A stretch of DNA of 64,000 nt from Paraburkholderia sp. IMGN_8 (GTDB lineage Bacteria > Pseudomonadota > Gammaproteobacteria > Burkholderiales > Burkholderiaceae), in NCBI RefSeq assembly GCF_038050405.1, contig NZ_CP150900.1, forward strand, positions 3,348,001-3,412,000. Direction: 5' to 3'. Position 1 is the first letter of the stretch, and each line of letters begins with the position of its first letter. Position numbers and translations under genes: made by a program. Shown piece after piece: positions 1 to 7,348 of this stretch. The notes below the pieces were generated by a model that was given only the letters and a program-made list of their open reading frames with translations, searched no databases and had not been told where the DNA came from.

Positions 1-1
1 T

Positions 2-700
2 TTGTTTGCCGACACGGCGCTTTTACTGTGGCAACGCACGAGCGGCTTTCGCGCCAGCGACCCGCCGCGCGTCGAACCCGGCCACTGGACGCTGCCGTTG
101 CGCATCGCGCTGCGGCATGTGCTGCTTCTGCCGGGCCTGAAGAAAGTCGTGCTGCTCGCCGCCGCTGAGAATCTGGTGATCGGCGTGACACTCGCGACGT
201 CCGCCGCAATGGTCACCGGTTTTCACGCGCAATCGAGCCGCTACTACGCAGGGCTGCAAACCGCCGGTGCCGTGGCCACCGTGCTGATTCTGTTGACGAT
301 CGCACGCACCTCGTGGCCCGCGAAGGTGCTGGGGCTGGTCGCGTTTGTCGCGATCTGTGCGGGCGGCGTGATTGCCGGCGCGAGTGCGGACCATCGCGGC
401 TACGCGCTCGGCTTTCTGCTGATCGTTGGCTTCGACAAGATGTTCAATGTCTACATCCGCAGTGCCCGGCAGAAAATCATCCCGCCGCAGGACTACGGCA
501 AAACAACCGGCGTAGTGATCCTGTTGAACAACATGACGCAGCCGCTCGCCGGCGTGCTGGTGGGCGTGTTCTCCGGACGGGCGCAGACCGGCTGGCTGAT
601 CGTCGTGCTGTCGCTGGCGATGGGCGGCATCGGCGCGGCGGTATCGATTGGTGCGGCGCTGTGGCGGCGCAGGCGCGCGATGGTGGTTGGGGAATCGTAA
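2..700 (+). CDS. MFS transporter, C-terminal part (cut by window edge)
   Basis: This is the C-terminal part of a polytopic inner-membrane protein; the frame is open to the left edge, so the true start lies outside the window. The 232 visible residues hold about five or six hydrophobic segments, for example around LLAAAENLVIGVTLATSAAM, TVLILLTIA and VLGLVAFVAICAGGVIAG, and end in an Arg-rich cytoplasmic tail. A segment near residues 145-190 (KMFNVYIRSARQKIIP, then a Gly/Asn-rich helix) has the feel of major facilitator permeases, but I cannot name a substrate. It is followed by an interspersed repeat and faces a convergent transglutaminase-like gene. Assignment to MFS is by overall character, not by a diagnostic motif. 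Confidence 0.6.
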   Translation: MFADTALLLWQRTSGFRASDPPRVEPGHWTLPLRIALRHVLLLPGLKKVVLLAAAENLVIGVTLATSAAMVTGFHAQSSRYYAGLQTAGAVATVLILLTIARTSWPAKVLGLVAFVAICAGGVIAGASADHRGYALGFLLIVGFDKMFNVYIRSARQKIIPPQDYGKTTGVVILLNNMTQPLAGVLVGVFSGRAQTGWLIVVLSLAMGGIGAAVSIGAALWRRRRAMVVGES

Positions 701-713
701 CGACGTTAGCCGC

Positions 714-850
714 CTGCGGCGCTATTGGTTGTGTGCCTGCGGCGTTGGGTTTTTCTTTTGTTTTTGGTTTATTAGCGTTCCCCCTGTGCGGGGCGACGCT
801 AATAGACCACTAAGAAATCAAGGAAAGGCAACGCCGTAGGCAAACAGAAA
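714..850. repeat. Interspersed repeat, copy A (self-complementary form)
   Basis: This stretch shares its core with the repeats at 3101-3378, 3641-3945 and 19950-20246: a CCCCTGTGCGGGG centre, a TAATAGACCAC / GTGGTCTATT-type box and an AAATCAAGGAAAGGC box. Here the two halves are opposed. TGCCTGCGGCGTTG near the left end pairs with CAACGCCGTAGGCA at the right end, and TTGGTTTATTAGCGT pairs with CGCTAATAGACCA, giving a long imperfect hairpin. It sits between convergent genes (MFS permease and a transglutaminase-like gene), where a bidirectional transcription stop would be useful. Function is inference. Confidence 0.75.
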
Positions 851-899
851 AATGCCACCGCCAAAGGCAACCAACTCAACCAGGCGCTACGCGCAAAAA

Positions 900-1703
900 C
901 TAAACAGGTTCACATACAACACCAAACTTCACCAACTGCGTAGCCCCAAAAGCATTACTAATAGCGACATCAGCCGCATCACGCCCACGCGCCATCAACA
1001 CCCGCCCCGTCCGGGGCACATTATTCCGTGGGTCGAAAGTCTGCCAACACCCGCCAACATAAGCCTCGAACCACGCAGCAAAATCCATCGGCGCATACGG
1101 CGGCGGCGTCCCCACATCGCTGATATACCCCGTGCAATACCGCGCCGGTATATTCATCGCCCGGCACAAGGTCACCGCCAGATGCGCGAAATCCCGGCAC
1201 ACGCCCTTCCTCTCGTGCCATGCCTGCCACGCGGTCTTGGTCGGCCGCGCAAAATCGTAGCCAAACACGATATGCCGATTTACATAATTGCAAATCGCAT
1301 CCACCCGCACACGCCCCAGCGGCATCTTGCCGAAGGTCTGCCAAGCGAACTCGGATAGCAGATCAGTCTCGCAGTAGCGGCTGCCCAGCAAAAACACCAG
1401 CGTATCGTCAGGCAATGCCTCCACCGGATGCTGCTCCGTGAACGGCGGCCGCACTTCCGGCTCGGACGACACCTCGAGAACAGCGCTCGTCGATAGCGCA
1501 ATCTTCCCCTGCGGCGCGACGATCCGGCTGCACAGATTGCCGAAACCGTCGCGGTACTGGCTGATCGGCACCGGCGGATCGACCGTCAGCAAATCCGGAC
1601 TCAGCACATCCTTCGCATGCGAATAGTGCGTGTTCAACATCAACATCATCGGCGTAGGTTGCACGCACTCATAGACCAGTTCGTAGCCAACACGCAATTT
1701 CAT
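900..1703 (-). CDS. Transglutaminase-like protein with a degenerate catalytic triad
   Basis: A 267-residue protein with the papain-like transglutaminase core. The start at 1703 is preferred because GGAAGGGG lies eight bases upstream. The nucleophile context is intact at Cys169 (GVCRDFAH) and an Asp is present at 224 (TFDPRN). The catalytic His expected before AWFEAY is Ala209 (DFAAWFEAY). Relatives of this subgroup often lack the canonical His here, from memory, so it may use another residue or be a binding protein. The N-terminal 90 residues are beta-rich, as in the bacterial family. No signal peptide is seen. It lies about 140 bases downstream of, and in the same direction as, a second transglutaminase-like gene that has a complete triad; the two probably share a transcript. 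Confidence 0.85.
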   Translation of the reverse strand: MKLRVGYELVYECVQPTPMMLMLNTHYSHAKDVLSPDLLTVDPPVPISQYRDGFGNLCSRIVAPQGKIALSTSAVLEVSSEPEVRPPFTEQHPVEALPDDTLVFLLGSRYCETDLLSEFAWQTFGKMPLGRVRVDAICNYVNRHIVFGYDFARPTKTAWQAWHERKGVCRDFAHLAVTLCRAMNIPARYCTGYISDVGTPPPYAPMDFAAWFEAYVGGCWQTFDPRNNVPRTGRVLMARGRDAADVAISNAFGATQLVKFGVVCEPV

Positions 1704-1843
1704 CGCGGCGCCCCTTCCAGTTGAAACGTTCAGTTGACGCGCCCGGTTAACCACCTCAGTTAACGCTCCCAGCTAACACGTTCGATTGATACTGATCGAT
1801 ACTCTCAGCCAACACCATCCACGATCATACCCGCCCCGCTCGC

Positions 1844-2758
1844 TCATCCGGCCTCGGTCACGCTCACATCGACCTGCAAGCCGCGAAACGAATGTGGCGC
1901 GCCGTGCCATGTGCCCCACAACGGCAACGCCTGGTAGTAGTTCCACGCTACCGCCACGCGAATCAGATGACGATTGCCGACAATGCTATTGGTCGGATCA
2001 AAATCGACCCAGCCGGCGCCCGGCAAATAAATCTGCAGCCATGCATGGGTCGCGCCGCCGCCTTGCGTGGCGTCGTGCTCAGGCACGAACAGGTAGCCGC
2101 TCACAAAACGCGCGGCAAGGCCAAGCGAGCGCACCGCGTCCATCATCAGCACCGCGAAATCGCGGCAACTGCCGCAGCGGCTGCGCAAGGTGTCGCCGGG
2201 ACGTTTCACGCCCTTCTCCGTGCGGCGCACATAAGAGAACGTGCTCCTGATTTCGAGCGTCATCGCGCGCAGCAGCGCCATCGTGCCGCCGCTGGCGCTT
2301 TTTCGGCTCGCGGCGCCGCTGCCAGGTACAGGCACGAAGCGACGCGCCCATTCGTCGACATCGCTGTCCGGATACTGGCGGCTGCGCGCATTCACGAGGT
2401 CCAAAGCTTCCTCGTTGGTATACGCAAACGGCCAGTTCACCGCGTAAGGTTCGAGCGCGTAATCGGGCAACGGCGTTTCGAAGTGTTCGAGTGTTGCCTC
2501 GCTGTCGAAACGCAACTCGCTCGCCCTGCCCTCGAAACTCGCCACCGCCACCGAGTTGTCGAACACGTCGTGCAGCCAGTGCAGCCGCGACGGCGTCGGC
2601 GTGATCACCAACTGGTTCGTGACGAGGCGCAAGTCGTGGCTGGCGCGCGGTCGGAACATCATCCGGTGTGCGCCGAAACGCACGGGTTCCGAGTAGCGGT
2701 AGACGCTGATGTGGCGCACCGTGAAACGCTGCGGTTCAATCCGCTTTGGTTCAGTCAT
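1844..2758 (-). CDS. Transglutaminase family protein (complete triad)
   Basis: A 304-residue cytoplasmic protein of the bacterial transglutaminase-like family. It has an N-terminal beta domain (RHISVYRYSEPVRFGAHRMM, about residues 14-34) followed by the core. The triad reads Cys198 (GSCRDFA), His238 (ATHAWLQIYLPG) and Asp254 (DFDPTN), all in canonical spacing, so cysteine peptidase or amidase activity is plausible. Family members of this type are commonly encoded near alpha-E and circularly-permuted ATP-grasp genes; neither is visible here. The gene leads a probable two-gene unit with the downstream paralogue at 900-1703. Upstream of it is the gene-poor repeat region. Substrate unknown. Confidence 0.9.
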   Translation of the reverse strand: MTEPKRIEPQRFTVRHISVYRYSEPVRFGAHRMMFRPRASHDLRLVTNQLVITPTPSRLHWLHDVFDNSVAVASFEGRASELRFDSEATLEHFETPLPDYALEPYAVNWPFAYTNEEALDLVNARSRQYPDSDVDEWARRFVPVPGSGAASRKSASGGTMALLRAMTLEIRSTFSYVRRTEKGVKRPGDTLRSRCGSCRDFAVLMMDAVRSLGLAARFVSGYLFVPEHDATQGGGATHAWLQIYLPGAGWVDFDPTNSIVGNRHLIRVAVAWNYYQALPLWGTWHGAPHSFRGLQVDVSVTEAG

Positions 2759-2964
2759 TGGACAGGCCGATGGATGCGACTGGGTTCGTCCTGGCCATCA
2801 CGTTCACGCTCTCGAAACCGCTGCCGTAGCAGGCGCTCAGCGCTTGGCACGGTTTGATCCTGAATGAGTCACGGCCAAAGTTCGGCGTGGTCGAGTTTTC
2901 TCTCGGAGAGACTCCCGGGTTCAGCATACACCTGCCATATTGGTTGAAAGCACTCATTTGATTG

Positions 2965-3100
2965 CGGCATGCTTTGTGCTTACGGCGTTGGGCTTTGCTT
3001 TTGTTTTTTTGGCCTACGCGGCGCTTGTTGTCTGTTTGCCTACGGCGGTGGCCTTTCCTTGCTTTCTTTTTGGTTTATTAGCGTTGCCCCTGTGCTGTTT
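2965..3100. repeat. Interspersed repeat, partial outer copy
   Basis: This shows the same vocabulary as the main arms (GGCGTTGGGCTTTGCTTTTG, TACGGCGGTGGCCTTTCCTTG, TTGGTTTATTAGCGTTGCCCC) but stops at the CCCCTGTG centre, where the left main arm begins. It resembles the left half of copy A. Its outer end is mirrored by GTAGGCAAACAGACAACAAGCGCC at about 3939-3962, so the whole block 2965-3985 is nested and roughly palindromic. Confidence 0.6.
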
Positions 3101-3378
3101 GCCTGCTCGGCGCTTTTTGGCTGTGCGCCTGCGGCGTTGGCCTTTCCTTGATTTCTTAGTGGTCTATTGGCGTCGCCCCTGTGCGGGGCAGGCACTTACT
3201 TTCTTTGCCGCCGCAAAGAAAGTAAGCAAAGAAAGCGGCTTCACCCCGCTAATTCTTAAGCGGGTCCCCTGGCTTGGAGGAGGTAGTGGAGCATCTGGAA
3301 TCGGTGTTCTCGCACATTTTGCGTGAGTGACAAGGCAGTCATACTTCCGGCGGCGCTACGCGCGCCGCAGCGGTACTT
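3101..3378. repeat. Interspersed repeat, left arm of inverted pair
   Basis: About 280 bases that recur in reverse complement at 3641-3945. Landmarks, left to right: GCCTGCTCGGCGCTTTTTGG, CCTTTCCTTGATTTCTTAGT, GGTCTATTGGCGTCGCCCCT, a small internal palindrome TTACTTTCTTTGCC..GCAAAGAAAGTAAGC, then GGGTCCCCTGGCTTGGAGGAGG, and at the inner end CTTCCGGCGGCGCTACGCGC followed by CGGTACTTC. The arm is too regular and too far from codon statistics to be a gene. Confidence 0.85.
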
Positions 3379-3640
3379 CATAAAACCGTCGGGCACTTTC
3401 GGCGCCTGCGGTTGTTCAAGCTTAAAGGCTTGCGTTTGCTGCGCTAACGTAACTCGCGGCTGCGTTTCCTCCGGCAAAGTGGTTCCGCACTTGCACGATT
3501 CGGCGCCTCGCTGAGGCGAAGCCGATGGCTCCACCGCGCACAATCGAAACCACTGGTTTCCCATGCAGACCCGTCCGCGACACACGAGTGCGGAATGGAA
3601 AAAATGATGCCGGAAGTGCGTACACCCAATCGGCGTTGAG

Positions 3641-3945
3641 AAGTACCGCGTCGGCGCGCGTAGCGCCGCCGGAAGTACGACTGCCTTGTCACAAGCGCGG
3701 AGTGTGCAAGAACACAGATTCCAGATGCTCCACTGCCTCCTCCAAGCCAGGGGACCCGTTTAAGAATTAGCGGTTTGACCCGCTTTCTTTGCTTACTTTC
3801 TTTGCGGCGGCGCCCCGAAGGAAGTCCACTTGGTGGGCAAAGAAAGTAAGTGCCTGCCCCGCACAGGGGCGACGCCAATAGACCACCAAGAAATCAAGGA
3901 AAGGCCAACGCCGCAGGCGCACAGCTAAAAAGCGCCGAGTAGGCA
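3641..3945. repeat. Interspersed repeat, right arm of inverted pair
   Basis: Reverse complement of 3101-3378, with an extra segment of about 24 bases (CGCCCCGAAGGAAGTCCACT and flank) inside the internal palindrome. The inner ends of the two arms are about 260 bases apart, so a transcript through the region could fold into one very long stem. The same orientation of the element is found at 19950-20246. Confidence 0.85.
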
Positions 3946-4274
3946 AACAGACAACAAGCGCCGCGCAAGCAAACAAAACAAGAACCCCGCACGGCTCCGC
4001 CGTGAGAAATCACCGGACATGAACTTGTCCACAGAAAATGTTCGCAAATCTGTGCATAACTATCTAGCAAACCCTGCAAGCCATTGATGCGCTTGCCTTT
4101 TCCACCGTGAGGTCGAAGTTGTGCACGCCCCGCCGCGATATAGCGATCGACGATCAACTGCCGCCGCGCTTCAGCCTTCGACGAACCAACCGGCGTCCAC
4201 ACATGAACCATCGGCGCAGCTTCGTCGGCGGCGGGCGTCTGGCCGCGTCGGCGTGCGGTCCGGACGGACTTCAA
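3894..4274 (-). CDS. Possible small gene running into the repeat
   Basis: An open frame of up to 126 residues from a TTG at 4274, overlapping the stop of the upstream secreted-protein gene, or from an ATG at 4211 (MVHVWTPVGSSKAEAR). The first 70 or so residues after the ATG have codon choice like the neighbours and a Lys/Arg-rich, soluble look. After about position 3990 the frame enters the interspersed repeat, and the tail (CFVCLRGACCLFAYSALF) is the repeat read as protein. It may be a small gene whose 3' end was replaced by the repeat, or chance. I recognise no family. Confidence 0.25.
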   Translation of the reverse strand: MKSVRTARRRGQTPAADEAAPMVHVWTPVGSSKAEARRQLIVDRYIAAGRAQLRPHGGKGKRINGLQGLLDSYAQICEHFLWTSSCPVISHGGAVRGSCFVCLRGACCLFAYSALFSCAPAALAFP

Positions 4275-4606
4275 ACGAACTTGTGACGCTCGTGACGATG
4301 CGCCTTCGAAGCGCGCCCACCATGCTTCGGCACGCTTGCAGCGGCGTGGGGTTGGTCTTGCGGATTGGCGTGCCGGTCAGCGTTTGCTTCGTCGCACAAC
4401 GTCGCCGGGCTCTGCACGGTTGCCGCGATTTGCGGCACAGTTGACGCAACAGGCATCGGGCCGGTTGCGGCGTCGATAACCTTCTGCAATTCTTCCTGCG
4501 CGTAGGCGGGCGGCGGCGCGTACGGATATTTGGCGTCGGCAGCCATTGCAACGGAGGCGGCGCAAACAAAGCCGGAGGCGATCATCAAAGTGGCGAGCTC
4601 TTTCAT
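4271..4606 (-). CDS. Small secreted protein of unknown function
   Basis: 111 residues. The N-terminus is a clear Sec signal peptide (hydrophobic LATLMIASGFVCAASVAMA, likely cleavage after AMA at about residue 22). The mature part is polar and low in complexity: a Pro/Tyr stretch (KYPYAPPPAYAQEELQ), then a His/Arg-rich C-terminus (SKAHRHERHKFV). An AGGA Shine-Dalgarno site lies six bases before the ATG. No domain is recognised and it is probably periplasmic. The 250 bases upstream are AT-richer than average and hold a perfect CCAGCGCGCTGG palindrome at 4781-4792, which may be regulatory. Confidence 0.7.
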   Translation of the reverse strand: MKELATLMIASGFVCAASVAMAADAKYPYAPPPAYAQEELQKVIDAATGPMPVASTVPQIAATVQSPATLCDEANADRHANPQDQPHAAASVPKHGGRASKAHRHERHKFV

Positions 4607-4856
4607 GTCGAGTCCTGGTCAGGATGACGCGGCCCGCATGGTTTGGGGAGTGGCGCGCGTCGGTGGATCGGAAGGTTCCTGACGGCTTGCACCGTCAGCA
4701 CAAGCAGTGTGACGGCCGGGACATGAAGGGTAAATTTTATTAAGCCGGATTCAGATATGCATAATCTCGCTTAATAAGCGCCAGCGCGCTGGAATACCCA
4801 ACGCAGTGGCATTGAGTAGATCTACGGGCAGAGCAACCGCGCGGATCAACTGCGAC

Positions 4857-5780
4857 TCAAGCAGCTGCGGCTTGCGGCATCGCCTCGCCCTGCTCGCCGC
4901 CCAATGCATCGAGCAGATCGGTCAGCATGCGGTCGAGTTCGGCGGTCATCAACGTAACGTCGGAGTCGAAGCGCTCGTCGTCGTTTTGCGCGGTGGGGTC
5001 GCTCGCTTCCTTGAGAACATCGAGCGGCGCGATGCGTTTGATCGTCAACGAAGGCGTCAGCACGAACGACACGCGATCGTTCCACGTCATCGCAAGCCGC
5101 ATGCATTGCTTGCCGGCTTCGATATGACGGCGCATGTCTTCAGCATCCAGCGCATGACCGACATAACGCACCGTCGCATTGCCTTCCGCGGCCGAGCGCA
5201 GTTCGGTGTCCTGGTCGAGCGTGAAGCCTGCGGGGCCCTCGCCGGAGAGCAGCCATTCGGTCATCGCCGCGACCGGCGATTGCGTGACGCGTACCGTGCC
5301 GAGCGGCAGCTGATCGATCGATTTGACCAGCAGACCGCGCACCTCGTCGGCGACTGCCTGCGACGCCGCGTCGATCACGAGCCAGCCGTTCACAGTATCG
5401 ATCCACACGCGCGTGTCGCGGCGAATGCTGAACGCGCGCGGCAGCAGTTCGTCGGTGACCTGCTCCTTGAGTTCGCGCATCTGCTTGCGGCCGGGCTTGA
5501 AGCCCTGCTGCTCTTCGAGTTCGGCCGCGCGCGCCTTGGTCACCTGAGTGACGACCGAAGCGGGCAGCAGTTTCTTTTCCGCGCGAAACACCAGCAACAT
5601 CTGGCGGTTCAGCGAATAGACGAGCGAGTCGTTGTCGCGCGGCGACGCCCAGCCGTGGCTTTGCATCTCGACGCTATTGCCGGGCGCGAACGCGTGCGGC
5701 GCGAGCCACTTCTCCATTTGTTCAGGGGTAACAGACCACGGAGCGGGAAGACGGTGCAGCTGAAGGTTTTTGAACCACAT
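4857..5780 (-). CDS. rdgC: Recombination-associated protein RdgC
   Basis: 307 residues, the usual size for RdgC. RdgC is a nucleoid-associated protein that forms a ring dimer around double-stranded DNA and dampens RecA activity. The start at 5780 gives the family-typical N-terminus [12 protein letters not shown]; in-frame upstream codons extend the frame to 5879, but that extension is Arg-rich and not family-like. Also typical are [18 protein letters not shown] (about residues 32-50), a middle [10 protein letters not shown] segment and the conserved acidic C-terminal region ending in an Ala-rich tail. It is monocistronic, with its upstream side facing a divergent small gene at 6038. Confidence 0.95.
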   Translation of the reverse strand: MWFKNLQLHRLPAPWSVTPEQMEKWLAPHAFAPGNSVEMQSHGWASPRDNDSLVYSLNRQMLLVFRAEKKLLPASVVTQVTKARAAELEEQQGFKPGRKQMRELKEQVTDELLPRAFSIRRDTRVWIDTVNGWLVIDAASQAVADEVRGLLVKSIDQLPLGTVRVTQSPVAAMTEWLLSGEGPAGFTLDQDTELRSAAEGNATVRYVGHALDAEDMRRHIEAGKQCMRLAMTWNDRVSFVLTPSLTIKRIAPLDVLKEASDPTAQNDDERFDSDVTLMTAELDRMLTDLLDALGGEQGEAMPQAAAA

Positions 5781-6037
5781 GGGCGATGTACGGGCAAAGC
5801 GCGTCATTCTATATGACTGCGGGCATGGCGCGGTCGTGCGTGTCCGCTTTCGCACTTTGCCGAAGCCGTCACACCGCACAAGGTATTTTCAAATAAAACC
5901 ATAAAATTATTCTAAATGTCGACCGATTATCAAATTCAGTCGTTAGCCAGAGAATGCGCTCCGTCAACCTTTGAGCGCGCTTGGCGTTCAAATCACCTAG
6001 ACTTTTTGAGAGGCCTGCGACATAGACGGAGGCGGCC

Positions 6038-6358
6038 ATGTCCGATGAAACCGCACCTTGGCAGATGGTGGAGTACGAGGGCTTCGAGATTCACGTGGCG
6101 CCGTTCCTCAAAAACCCGCCGGACGCAGCAAACCCGTCAGCCGTTGGCGATAACCGCTACACGTATGTTGGGTACGTCTGCCATCCGGGCGCCGATCCGA
6201 CTATCCCCGGTCACTCGGTGCCATTTCACGCGGACGGCGAAGAGAGCTTCATCGGCAAGGACGCAGCGCTGTACGAAGGCGTGCATGTGGGACGCAGCAT
6301 CGTCGACGGCACGCATCCGGATTTGACGGTGTTGCCGCTGGTGACCGGCGGCGGATAA
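6038..6358 (+). CDS. Conserved-looking small hypothetical protein
   Basis: 106 residues, soluble, no signal peptide or membrane segment. GGAGG lies five bases upstream of the ATG, a strong ribosome binding site that supports a real gene. The sequence starts MSDETAPWQMVEYEGFEIHV and contains several Gly/His-rich turns (YVGYVCHPGADP, VPFHADGEESF). The first half looks like a small beta-rich fold. No family is recognised. It is divergent from rdgC; the 257 bases between them include an AT-rich patch at about 5885-5935 suited to promoters. It is convergent with the glycosyltransferase at 6440. Confidence 0.7.
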   Translation: MSDETAPWQMVEYEGFEIHVAPFLKNPPDAANPSAVGDNRYTYVGYVCHPGADPTIPGHSVPFHADGEESFIGKDAALYEGVHVGRSIVDGTHPDLTVLPLVTGGG

Positions 6359-6439
6359 CGCGTTTGACACGTGCTACACGTTTGACACGCGTAACTTGAG
6401 TGGCCCGAGTGGCGCGAGAATATCGACTCGCGCCGGCCT

Positions 6440-7285
6440 TTAACCGAACGCGCGCTTGATGCGCGACTTGAGCAGCGCGCGCCGCAAGCGGCCGGTCTGC
6501 TCGGGTTCGCTGACCGCCAACCCGCCTGCGACCGGCGTGCCGCGCCGCAAATAGTAACGATCGAAAGTGGCCTGCGTCATGCCCCACTTGTTCAGGAACT
6601 GACGGCGCCCGTCGTTCTTGACGACCTTGCCGGTGCTCTTCTGCTGGAAGTGGTAAACGAGACTGTCGCCCACGCCGAGAAACAGCCGGCAGCCGGCGTC
6701 CCACAGCTTCATCGAAAAATCGTTGTCGCTGCTCATGCCGGGACTCAATTCGCTGCTATAGCCGCCGACCTTATGCCACCAGTCGCGATGCACGAGCGTC
6801 GGTGGCCACGTGGCGCCGCGCCAGTCGGCGCGCACCAGCCTGGGCGTGGCGGCCACCAGTTCGTCCGCCCGGAAATTCTCGACGTCGCGGCCGAAGTTCT
6901 GCACCACCACACACGGATTGCCGCTATCGACCGGTTCGATCATCGTGCCGGACAGCATGAACAGATTGTCGGCCGGCATCTGCGCGAGGCGCTTGACGAG
7001 CGCGTCGTCCCAGCCGGGGCAACAGTACATGTCGTCGTTCATGTAGACGATGTAATCGTGCGTGGCGCGCGCCGCCGCGATATTGACCGCGTGACAGATG
7101 CCGATGTTGCCCGGCGACACGGTGTGTTCGATACCCTCGTCGCGCACCCAGGCCAAGGTGCCGTCCGAGCCGTCGTTGACGTGCACGACGATCTGATGCG
7201 CGTGCGTCGAATGGCACCGCAGGCTGTCGATCACGAGGCGCAGGTAAGGCAGATTGTTCCAGGTCGGGATGATGATTGAGAACAT
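6440..7285 (-). CDS. Glycosyltransferase family 2
   Basis: 281 residues with a GT-A fold: MFSIIIPTWNNLPYLRLVID at the start (nucleotide-binding strand), HVNDGSDGTLAWV near residues 35-47, and the metal-binding acidic motif in YIVYMNDDMYCCPGW at about residues 78-92. GMSSDNDFSMKLWDAG at about 182-197 is the usual acceptor-side acidic motif. It ends in a basic tail. It is about 36% identical by eye to the next gene upstream (7349-8344), with the same layout and the shared tail motif GRRQFL.KWG, so the two arose by duplication. It is last in a probable operon O-antigen ligase, GT2, GT2, with a gap of 63 bases. Probably adds a sugar to LPS core or O-antigen; acceptor unknown. Confidence 0.88.
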   Translation of the reverse strand: MFSIIIPTWNNLPYLRLVIDSLRCHSTHAHQIVVHVNDGSDGTLAWVRDEGIEHTVSPGNIGICHAVNIAAARATHDYIVYMNDDMYCCPGWDDALVKRLAQMPADNLFMLSGTMIEPVDSGNPCVVVQNFGRDVENFRADELVAATPRLVRADWRGATWPPTLVHRDWWHKVGGYSSELSPGMSSDNDFSMKLWDAGCRLFLGVGDSLVYHFQQKSTGKVVKNDGRRQFLNKWGMTQATFDRYYLRRGTPVAGGLAVSEPEQTGRLRRALLKSRIKRAFG

Positions 7286-7348
7286 CGAAGATGGATTCCG
7301 TTGTGGTTTGCCCGTACGAGCGGATCGAGCCTGACAGGCGGCAGCCGA

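Larger units (their letters stand above)
2759..4270. other. Gene-poor 1.5 kb stretch built from interspersed repeats
   Basis: No convincing gene lies here. The stretch contains a partial repeat copy (about 2965-3100), a large inverted pair (3101-3378 and 3641-3945) and a central 260-base spacer. Several open frames cross it, rich in Cys, Leu and Phe on one strand and in Arg and Ser on the other. They follow the repeat sequence rather than coding rules and recur wherever the repeat occurs. The flank at about 3990-4210 may contain the remains of a small minus-strand gene (see 3894-4274). Confidence 0.8.

Noticed and set aside
2940..3976. Open frames across the repeat (for example Cys/Leu/Phe-rich and Arg/Ser-rich)
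   Set aside because: They follow the repeat on both strands and reappear in the repeat copies; no ribosome site or domain.
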